A stretch of DNA of 64,000 nt from assembly GCF_017308985.1 (NCBI RefSeq), contig NZ_JADWPE010000002.1:620001-684000 (forward strand). The letters are read 5' to 3'. Shown piece by piece: positions 19,691 to 26,152 of the stretch (its first letter is position 1; every line of letters starts with the position of its first letter). Under the pieces are notes generated by a model. It had not been told where the DNA came from. It was given only the letters and a program-made list of their open reading frames with translations, and made no database searches. This DNA is from Lysobacter changpingensis. Its GTDB lineage: Bacteria; Pseudomonadota; Gammaproteobacteria; Xanthomonadales; Xanthomonadaceae. The position numbers were made by a program, and so were the translations under genes.

Positions 19691-20079
19691 TTTCGAATTC
19701 CCCCATGCGAATGCCGCCGTGTGCAGGCACTTCGCCAGTCGCCTTTATTCCAAGCCGCGCGGAAGCTGTCAAGCAGCCGTTCCGGCAGGCAAGCTGAATG
19801 CGCCACGGAGCCGGCCCGGCCGGTTCCGCATCCGGATCGTGCTTGAGGTGCCGCGGGGCGGTCAGGCGACGATGGTGGGCACGCCCATTGCATATACCGT
19901 AACGAAGTGACAATTCCGAGCACTTCGGGGCCGAGCCGGGACGGCGGTCTCATTAGCCCGGAACCAGCGGAAAGGAACGAGAAACGAGTGATGGGTGGGG
20001 TGGCACCCCCTCGTTTCCCGTTCCTCTCTGCGCGTTTCTCGCCTGCTACCATCCCCCGACCCTCCCCCAGCAGCCCGCC
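19691..20079. other. Divergent intergenic region pilG / gshB
   Basis: This 389-base spacer should hold the promoter of the Chp operon (minus) and of gshB (plus). An AT-richer patch lies at 19885-19915 (GCATATACCGTAACG), but no hexamer pair at acceptable spacing convinced me for pilG, and no sigma-54 TGGC-N7-TTGC element was found. TACCAT at 20047-20052 is a possible -10 for gshB, 27 bases before its ATG. A long inverted repeat lies at 19973-20025. Confidence 0.5.
19973..20025. repeat. Long inverted repeat upstream of gshB
   Basis: AGGAACGAGAAACGAG at 19973-19988 is the reverse complement of 20010-20025 at 15 of 16 positions. Between them, GGGGTGGCACCCC gives a second inner hairpin. The whole 53 bases can therefore fold into one long stem-loop whose 3' end is 54 bases before the gshB ATG. 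There is no T-run behind it, so it is not a standard terminator. Confidence 0.65.
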
Positions 20080-21030
20080 ATGCCGCTCGACATCGTCGTC
20101 GTGATGGACCCGATCGGGTCGATCAAGATCGCCAAGGATTCCACCTTCGCCATGCTGCTGGAGGCGCAACGCCGCGGGCATCGGCTGCATTACGTGCGAC
20201 CCGGCGGGCTGTCGGTCCGCGACGGCGCGGCGGAGGCGATCGTCGCCCCGCTGCGCGTGCGCGACGACAAGAACGGCTGGTTCGAACTGGGCGAATTCGC
20301 GACGCTGCGCTTCGGGCCGGGACAGGTCGTGCTGATGCGCAAGGACCCGCCGGTCGACAGCGAATACATCCACGACACGCAGATCCTCGGCCTGGCGCAG
20401 AACGCCGGCGCGCTGATCGTCAACGACCCGCAGGGCCTGCGCGACTACAACGAGAAGCTCGCCGCGCTGCTGTTCCCGCAGTGCTGCCCGCCGACGCTGG
20501 TGAGCCGCGATCCGGCCGCGCTGAAAGCCTTCGTCAACGAACACACCGACGCCGTGCTCAAGCCGCTGGACGGCATGGGCGGGCGTTCGATCTTCCGCGC
20601 GCGCGCCGGCGAAGCGAACCTCAACGTCATCCTCGAAACGCTCACGCAGGGCGGCCACAGCCTCGCGATGGCGCAGCGTTATCTCCCCGAAATCACCGAC
20701 GGCGACAAGCGCATCCTTCTGGTCGACGGCGAGCCGGTGGACTACTGCCTGGCGCGCATTCCACAGGGCGACGAATTCCGCGGCAACCTCGCCGCCGGTG
20801 GGCGCGGCGAAGGCCGTCCGCTGAGCGAGCGCGACCGCTGGATCGCCGCACAGGTCGGCCCGGAAATGAAGCGCCGCGGCATGCTGTTCGTCGGCCTGGA
20901 TGCGATCGGCGATTACCTCACCGAGGTGAACGTCACCAGCCCGACGTGCATCCGCGAACTCGATGCGCAGTTCGGGATCAACATCGCCGGCCTGCTGTTC
21001 GACGCGATCGAACGCCGGATCGGCGCGTGA
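20080..21030 (+). CDS. gshB: Glutathione synthetase GshB
   Basis: A 316-residue ATP-grasp ligase that joins gamma-glutamylcysteine and glycine. The start MPLDIVVVMDPIGSIKIAKDS is diagnostic, and the ATP-binding and magnesium segments KPLDGMGGRSIFR, VDGEPVDYCLARIP and GDYLTEVNVTSPT are intact. Length is normal. gshB lies between pilG (divergent) and a TonB gene 55 bases downstream, an order seen in other gammaproteobacteria with Chp systems. Confidence 0.96.
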   Translation: MPLDIVVVMDPIGSIKIAKDSTFAMLLEAQRRGHRLHYVRPGGLSVRDGAAEAIVAPLRVRDDKNGWFELGEFATLRFGPGQVVLMRKDPPVDSEYIHDTQILGLAQNAGALIVNDPQGLRDYNEKLAALLFPQCCPPTLVSRDPAALKAFVNEHTDAVLKPLDGMGGRSIFRARAGEANLNVILETLTQGGHSLAMAQRYLPEITDGDKRILLVDGEPVDYCLARIPQGDEFRGNLAAGGRGEGRPLSERDRWIAAQVGPEMKRRGMLFVGLDAIGDYLTEVNVTSPTCIRELDAQFGINIAGLLFDAIERRIGA

Positions 21031-21071
21031 AATCCCGACGCAATTCCGCTCCGGCAGCCACGATCGACGCG

Positions 21072-21085
21072 TACGCTAGGCACGC
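21072..21085 (+). promoter_or_regulatory. Possible -10 element close to the tonB start
   Basis: TACGCT at 21072-21077 ends eight bases before the tonB ATG with no Shine-Dalgarno sequence in between, resembling the near-leaderless layout of bioA, recQ and queE but with a weaker hexamer and a longer gap. The gene could equally be read from the gshB transcript. Confidence 0.25.
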
Positions 21086-21961
21086 ATGAACGCAGCAGTC
21101 GCCACTCCCTACGAACCGGCCGGCAATGGCCGCGTCAGCGCGACCTTCGTGCTGTCGCTGATCGTGCACGGCATCGTGCTGCTGGGCGTGGGCTGGACGC
21201 TGGAAACCGCCGCGCCGGTGATGCCGACGCTGGACGTGATCCTCACCCAGACGACGAGCGCGTTGACGCCGAAACAGGCCGATTTCCTCGCCCAGGCCAA
21301 CAACCAGGGCGGCGGCGAACACGACAAGAGCACGCGTCCGCGCGATGCGCAGTCCGGCCCGCTGCCCCAGGCGGCCACCGGCATCGCGCCGCGTACGCTG
21401 CGCGCGCAGTCGCCCGCGCCGCAGCCGGCGCCGCAGGCGCGCGTGGTCGCCAGCACGCGCGGCGAAACCGCCACGCCGACGCCGCGCAGCACGCCGTCGC
21501 CGAGCGAACGTGCACTGCCGCGCGGCGAGGAGAAGATCGAGCGTGACATGCAGATGGCGCGACTGGCGGCCGAAATCCACATGCGTTCGGAACGCTACGC
21601 GAAGCGCCCGTCGCGCAAGTTCGTTTCGGCCAGCACGCAGGAGTACGTGTGGGCCGGTTACCTGCGCGACTGGGTCGATCGCGTCGAGCGTGTGGGCAAT
21701 CTCAACTACCCCGATGAAGCGCGTCGCCGCCGGCTCGCGGGACAGGTGGTGATCAGCGTGGCGATCCGTCGCGACGGTTCGGTCGAGCGCGCCGACATCG
21801 TGCGCACCAGCGGCATTCCGTTGCTGGATGCCTCCGCGCTGCGCATCGCGAAACTCGCCGAACCGTATGCGCCGCTGCCGCGCACGGACGAGAACCCGGA
21901 CATCCTGCACGTCACGCGGACGTGGAACTTCCTGCCGGGCGGGACGCTGGTGGACGACTGA
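21086..21961 (+). CDS. TonB-family energy transducer (TonB3-like)
   Basis: A 291-residue TonB protein. A single membrane helix at about 20-38 (SATFVLSLIVHGIVLLGVGW) keeps the histidine typical of TonB anchors. A Pro/Ala/Arg-rich periplasmic spacer covers about 90-150. The C-terminal TonB domain (about 205-285: NYPDEARRRRLAGQVVISV, VRTSGIPLLDASALRIAKL) ends in DILHVTRTWNF. No exbB/exbD is nearby. Downstream of gshB and next to the Chp operon, it matches the position of P. aeruginosa TonB3, which is needed for twitching; that role here is inference. Confidence 0.85.
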   Translation: MNAAVATPYEPAGNGRVSATFVLSLIVHGIVLLGVGWTLETAAPVMPTLDVILTQTTSALTPKQADFLAQANNQGGGEHDKSTRPRDAQSGPLPQAATGIAPRTLRAQSPAPQPAPQARVVASTRGETATPTPRSTPSPSERALPRGEEKIERDMQMARLAAEIHMRSERYAKRPSRKFVSASTQEYVWAGYLRDWVDRVERVGNLNYPDEARRRRLAGQVVISVAIRRDGSVERADIVRTSGIPLLDASALRIAKLAEPYAPLPRTDENPDILHVTRTWNFLPGGTLVDD

Positions 21962-21980
21962 GGCGTTGACTACGCCGCGG

Positions 21981-22137
21981 TTGTAGCCCGGGCAAGCGAA
22001 GCGCATCCGTGGCGCTTGATGGTCTGAGGTCGAGGCGACGTGGCGATCCCGGGTGCGGCCTTCGGCCTTACCCGGGCGACAAAAGCCATCGCCCGCGGCT
22101 GCCCTGACGCCCTGCCCCGGCCTTCGCCGGGATGACA
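21981..22137. repeat. Cluster of three REP-like intergenic repeats
   Basis: Three elements lie after the convergent tonB and tsaB genes. 21981-22010 begins TTGTAGCCCGGGCAAGCGAA. 22048-22079 runs CCCGGGT...ACCCGGG, a related element in the opposite orientation. 22115-22137 is a hairpin, CCCGGC-CTTC-GCCGGG followed by ATGACA. The first recurs at 63581-63613 with 27 of 29 bases conserved, and the third matches 2541-2570. Confidence 0.7.
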
Positions 22138-22176
22138 GGATGAGTGGAGTGAAAGCGCTAACGCCACACGCGTGGC

Positions 22177-22890
22177 TTACCGCTTCGACTCGCGCAACGC
22201 CTGTTGCTCCTTCAACGTCAACGCGACGTTGTTGCGCAGGTAGGCCGGCTCGATGCGTTCGGCCGCGACCGCATCGCCACGTGCGAAGGCCATCGCCGCG
22301 AGCCGCGCGACGTCCGCCGCATGCGGCAATTGCGTTGCGTCGATCGAAACGAAGCGTGACGCCAGCCGTTCCGACAACGCATGCTCCGTCGCAGCAAAGC
22401 CGGTTCCCACGCCGATCCAGCCGCCGGCTTCTCCCGGCACGACCACATCGCCGGGCGCGCTGACACGCTCATCGCTGAGTGCGCGGGCGTCGCCGTCGCG
22501 CAGTTCGAACGCTGCCGAATACACCTCGCCCATGCGCGCGTCGATCGCGGCGAACACGCGCGACGCGCCGGTAGCGTGCGCATCGGCGCGCATCGCAAGC
22601 GCGGCCAGGGTCGAAATCGCCACGACGGGCCGATCCAGCGCAAGCGCGATCCCCTGCGCCAGCGCGATCCCAAGACGCACACCGGTGAACGCACCGGGCC
22701 CACGACCGACGGCGATCGCGTCGAGCTGCGCGCGCTTCAGGCCCGCATCCGCGAGCAGTTCTTCCGCCCACGGCAGCGCGAGTTCCGCATGCCGGCGCGG
22801 GGCGATCTCGAACCGCTCGCGCACCTCGCCGTCGATGGACAACGCGACGGAAAGGGCTTCGGTGGAGGTCTCAAAGGCGAGCAGGTTCAT
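22177..22890 (-). CDS. tsaB: tRNA threonylcarbamoyladenosine biosynthesis protein TsaB
   Basis: A 237-residue ASKHA-fold partner of TsaD in making t6A37 on ANN-decoding tRNAs. The N-terminal MNLLAFETSTEALSVAL, the RHAELALPWAEELL segment and the GRGPGAFTGVRLGIALAQG motif are characteristic; the metal/ATP site of TsaD is absent, as in all TsaB. SD GGAAC lies five bases upstream of the ATG. It is 18 bases downstream of the small unknown gene and probably cotranscribed with it and dinG. Confidence 0.93.
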   Translation of the reverse strand: MNLLAFETSTEALSVALSIDGEVRERFEIAPRRHAELALPWAEELLADAGLKRAQLDAIAVGRGPGAFTGVRLGIALAQGIALALDRPVVAISTLAALAMRADAHATGASRVFAAIDARMGEVYSAAFELRDGDARALSDERVSAPGDVVVPGEAGGWIGVGTGFAATEHALSERLASRFVSIDATQLPHAADVARLAAMAFARGDAVAAERIEPAYLRNNVALTLKEQQALRESKR

Positions 22891-22908
22891 TGGGTTCCGC
22901 CGCGTGGA

Positions 22909-23259
22909 TCAATGTGAGGTGGCCGGTGTCGCGGTGTTCGAAACGGCCCATCCAAACGCCTGGGCTGCCTGGATGATGTCGGGGTACCGCGTGCTTTCGC
23001 GAAGCATGCCATCCTCGTCCAGGAAACCTACGCCGCATTGCTCGAATTCCAGCGAGATGAAGAGTGCGGCCTCGCGTTCGCGGGCCACCACCCAGGCTTC
23101 GCCCTCATCGCATTGCACACAAAATGGCGCGACGACCCGGGCTTCCAGTTCCGGGCAATACATCAATATCGCCTCGCGAATCTCCGCCTCGAGCGAGGCC
23201 ACGATCGCCGCGGCCTCCTCGGGCGCCAGGTCGTCGTCCTGCCTGTCGTTCCCGTGCAT
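22909..23259 (-). CDS. Hypothetical protein coupled to dinG/yoaA
   Basis: A 116-residue acidic cytoplasmic protein that I do not recognise. Residues 5-35 form a helix rich in Glu/Ala (DDLAPEEAAAIVASLEAEIR). CPELEARVVAPFCVQC carries three cysteines, and the rest looks like an alpha/beta domain (WVVAREREAALFISLEFEQC). The ATG at 23259 shares its A with the TGA of the helicase gene (TGATG), so it is translated by coupling; a GTG one codon earlier is possible. The gene sits between a helicase and tsaB. Confidence 0.7.
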   Translation of the reverse strand: MHGNDRQDDDLAPEEAAAIVASLEAEIREAILMYCPELEARVVAPFCVQCDEGEAWVVAREREAALFISLEFEQCGVGFLDEDGMLRESTRYPDIIQAAQAFGWAVSNTATPATSH

Positions 23260-25388
23260 CACGCGCCGCCTCCTTCCCGCCTATCGAAGAACGCCGCCAC
23301 ATCCTCCACCCGCCGCGTCTTCGGCAGCGGCGGCAGCGAATTGAGGAACACGCTGCCGTAGGTCTTGCTGGTCAGGCGCGGGTCGCACAGGACGAGCACG
23401 CCGCGATCGTTCTCGTTGCGGATCAGGCGGCCGGCGCCCTGCTTCAGCGCGATCACCGCCTGCGGCAGTTGCTCGTCGCGGAACGGGTTGCCGCCGTTGC
23501 GGCGGATCGCATCCAGGCGCGCCTCGAACACCGGGTCGTCGGGCGCAGCGAACGGCAGCTTGTCGATCACCACCACGCTGAGCGCATCGCCGGCCACGTC
23601 GACGCCTTCGCGGAAACTCGCCGCGCCCAGCAGCACGCCGTTGCCCGATGCACGGAAGCGTTCCAGCAGCACCGGGCGCGGCGCCTCGCCCTGAACGAAC
23701 AGCGGCCACGGCCCGTCCTTCAGCAACTCGGCGGCTTCGCGCAGCGCGCGATGCGAGGCGAACAGCACGAACGCGCGGCCGTTGGACGCTTCGAGCACGG
23801 GCCTGATCTTCTCGATCATGCTCTCGTTGTAGTGACGCACGATCGGCTCGGGCAGGCCGCGCGGCAGGTAGCACAGCGCCTGCGTTTCCCAATCGAACGG
23901 ACTGGGCACCAGCAGCGTGTGCGGCGGATCCTCGCCCTTGAGGTACAGGCCGAGCTTGATCGCGAAATGTTCGAAACGCCCGCCGACCGCGAGCGTCGCG
24001 GACGTGAAGATCCATGCCGCCTGCGAGCGCGCGCGATGCTGCGCCAACGGCCCCGCGACATCGAGCGGCGTGCGGCTCAGGCGGAAACCGCGTGCGGTGA
24101 GTTCGTACCAGAGCACGCTGTCGTCGGCGCGCTTGCGTGACGACTCCGCCTCGCTCTCACCCGCGACGCTTTCGTCATCCGGCGTTTCCGCGGCTTCGTC
24201 GACGGGCACGTCCTCGCCATCGCGCCAGCGCTTCAAACGTCCTTCGAATTCCACCGCGCGCGCCGCGCACGCATCGAATCCGGGCGACGCGGACGCGAAC
24301 GGCACGACCGCCGAATGGAACGCACGCAGCGCGTGTTCCAGCGCGTCGAACGCCTGTTCGACGCCGGCATCCTCCGCGGCGCGACGTCGCGTGCCGCGCA
24401 CGGGCAGTTCGTCCATCGCGGCACGCAGCGCGCGCACGCCCTGCTCCAGCGCGCGTGCCGGATCCTGCACGGCGGCGAGCGCGGACGGGACCTGCCTGCA
24501 TTCGGTGAGCGCGTCGCGCGCAAGCTCCACCAGGGGTCGCGCGCTCAGCGCTTCGCCGAAGAACTGCGCGGCGAGTTCGGGCAGCTGGTGCGCCTCGTCG
24601 ACGACGAAGGTCTGCGCGCCCGGCAGGATTTCGCCGAAACCTTCCTGTTTCAGCGCCAGATCGGCGAGCAGCAGGTGATGGTTCACCACGACCAGGTCCG
24701 CGGCCTGCGCGCGCTGGCGCGCCTGCACGACGAAGCAGTCGTTGAAGAACGGGCACTCGCTGCCGAGGCAGTTTTCCGCGGTACTGGTGACCATCGGCAG
24801 CAGCGGCGAGTCTTCGGGCAGCGCGTCGAGTTCGGCGAGGTCGCCCATGCGCGTGCGGCCCGACCACGCGACGATGCGCTGGAACTGCGCGGCCATCTCG
24901 CGCGAGCTGAACGCGCCCTTGAAAAGATGCGGTTCGCCCTGCGCCTGCCGCATGCGGTAATGGCACAGGTAATTCGCGCGTCCCTTCAGGAGCGCCGTCT
25001 TGAGCCCCACGCCGAGCGCGTCGCGCACGCGCGGCAGGTCGCGATGGTAGAGCTGGTCCTGCAGCGCGCGCGTGCCGGTGGAAACGATGGTCTTCTTGCC
25101 CGACAGCAGCGCCGGCACGAGGTAGGCGAAGGTCTTGCCCGTTCCGGTGCCGGCTTCGGCGAGCAGCGTGCCGCGGCGATCGACGGCATCGGCGACGGCG
25201 GCGGCGAGGTCCTGCTGCGCCGGACGGGACGCGAAGGACGGGATGTTGCGCGCCAGTTCACCGCCTTCGGACAGCGCGTCGCGGCTCGCCTGCGCGAGGC
25301 GGCTCAAGGCGCGCGCATCGGCCGTCGCACCTTCGATGGAGGCGTCGTCGAAGCTCGTTTCGATGGGCGATGGCGGCGCGGCCTGCAT
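23259..25388 (-). CDS. ATP-dependent DNA helicase, DinG/YoaA family
   Basis: A 709-residue XPD-like superfamily 2 helicase. Walker A AEAGTGTGKTFAYLVP is near residue 80 and the DEAH-type box is VVDEAHQLPE. The iron-sulfur cluster cysteines are LCHY followed by NCLGSECPFFNDCF. Motifs V/VI are ASFREGVDVAG and LKQGAGRLIRNENDRG. The short N-terminus and the compact sequence fit YoaA better than DinG proper. YoaA unwinds forked DNA with the Pol III chi subunit in E. coli. The ATG at 25388 is preferred over codons up to 75 bases upstream. A TAGAAT box on this strand at 25512-25517 may be its promoter. Confidence 0.9.
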   Translation of the reverse strand: MQAAPPSPIETSFDDASIEGATADARALSRLAQASRDALSEGGELARNIPSFASRPAQQDLAAAVADAVDRRGTLLAEAGTGTGKTFAYLVPALLSGKKTIVSTGTRALQDQLYHRDLPRVRDALGVGLKTALLKGRANYLCHYRMRQAQGEPHLFKGAFSSREMAAQFQRIVAWSGRTRMGDLAELDALPEDSPLLPMVTSTAENCLGSECPFFNDCFVVQARQRAQAADLVVVNHHLLLADLALKQEGFGEILPGAQTFVVDEAHQLPELAAQFFGEALSARPLVELARDALTECRQVPSALAAVQDPARALEQGVRALRAAMDELPVRGTRRRAAEDAGVEQAFDALEHALRAFHSAVVPFASASPGFDACAARAVEFEGRLKRWRDGEDVPVDEAAETPDDESVAGESEAESSRKRADDSVLWYELTARGFRLSRTPLDVAGPLAQHRARSQAAWIFTSATLAVGGRFEHFAIKLGLYLKGEDPPHTLLVPSPFDWETQALCYLPRGLPEPIVRHYNESMIEKIRPVLEASNGRAFVLFASHRALREAAELLKDGPWPLFVQGEAPRPVLLERFRASGNGVLLGAASFREGVDVAGDALSVVVIDKLPFAAPDDPVFEARLDAIRRNGGNPFRDEQLPQAVIALKQGAGRLIRNENDRGVLVLCDPRLTSKTYGSVFLNSLPPLPKTRRVEDVAAFFDRREGGGA

Positions 25389-25618
25389 GGTCTCGACGGT
25401 TCCTGTGAATGGCGCGGCGCGAGCTTCGCGCCTCCGGCCATCCCACGTGGCCGCCCCACTCACGACACCTGCCGATCACGGGAATCCGCGGCGACGCCGC
25501 GTGCACCGGGCCATTCTAGCCTGCGCGATGGGAGGAGCCGGTCAGAAGCGCATTCGAGATGAATGCGACGAGCGCCGATGCGGCGTCGCGATCCGGTGTG
25601 TCGGAACGCCGCTGCCGC

Positions 25619-26152
25619 TCAGTAGCGCGGCGGGGCGGCGACGGTGCACGCGTCGCGCTCGCGGCGCGCGTCGGCGACGGTTTCGCCTGGCACTTCCAGC
25701 GGAACCGGTCGCGCCTGGCGCACCTGGGCGATGGTTTCCCAGTGGCGGCGACACAGCGGGCCGACTTTCGAACCGCGCTCGACGCCGAGCTTCGCGAAGC
25801 GCTCGGCAGCGGCGAGGTCCTTCACCAGCAACGCGGCCTCGGCGCGTTCCTGCAGCAGCGCGGGATCGTCGGGGTTCAGCTGCAGCGCCTGGTCCAGCGC
25901 GGCGACGGCCTGCGCGTACTGGCCGCTCTGTTCGAGCCGTTCGGCGTCCTCGCGCAGGTCTTCGACCTGGGGATCGCGGATCGGCTGCACGTCCAGCTCG
26001 GTGCTGGCGGCGCCACCGGCGGCACGGATCGCGGCGACCGCCGCGACGGCGTCGATGCTCGGGGCCGGCGGCGCCGGCGGAGTGCTGCTGCAGGCCGCCA
26101 GGACGGACAGCGCCAGCGCGTGGAGGACGATGCGGGGGATGCGGGGGTTCAT
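25619..26152 (-). CDS. TPR-type outer-membrane lipoprotein, candidate PBP1B activator (LpoP-like)
   Basis: A 177-residue lipoprotein. The signal peptide MNPRIPRIVLHALALSVLAAC ends in a lipobox (LAAC, Cys21), followed by Ser-Ser, which avoids the inner-membrane-retention Asp. A Pro/Ala spacer runs to about 60, then tetratricopeptide-like helices at about 60-125 (LEQSGQYAQAVAALDQALQL, LLQERAEAALLVKDLAAAER). Its ATG overlaps the mrcB stop by one base. In Pseudomonas the TPR lipoprotein LpoP is encoded next to ponB and activates PBP1b, so the same role is proposed from domain type and coupling. Confidence 0.8.
   Translation of the reverse strand: MNPRIPRIVLHALALSVLAACSSTPPAPPAPSIDAVAAVAAIRAAGGAASTELDVQPIRDPQVEDLREDAERLEQSGQYAQAVAALDQALQLNPDDPALLQERAEAALLVKDLAAAERFAKLGVERGSKVGPLCRRHWETIAQVRQARPVPLEVPGETVADARRERDACTVAAPPRY

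Noticed and set aside
19996-20012. TGGCAC followed by CT-rich sequence, as a sigma-54 promoter
   Set aside because: The second element (TTGC) is missing at the required spacing, and the TGGCAC is part of the loop of an inverted repeat.
25389-25463. Longer N-terminus for the DinG/YoaA helicase
   Set aside because: The 25 extra codons are low-complexity and not typical for the family; the ATG at 25388 precedes the first conserved segments.
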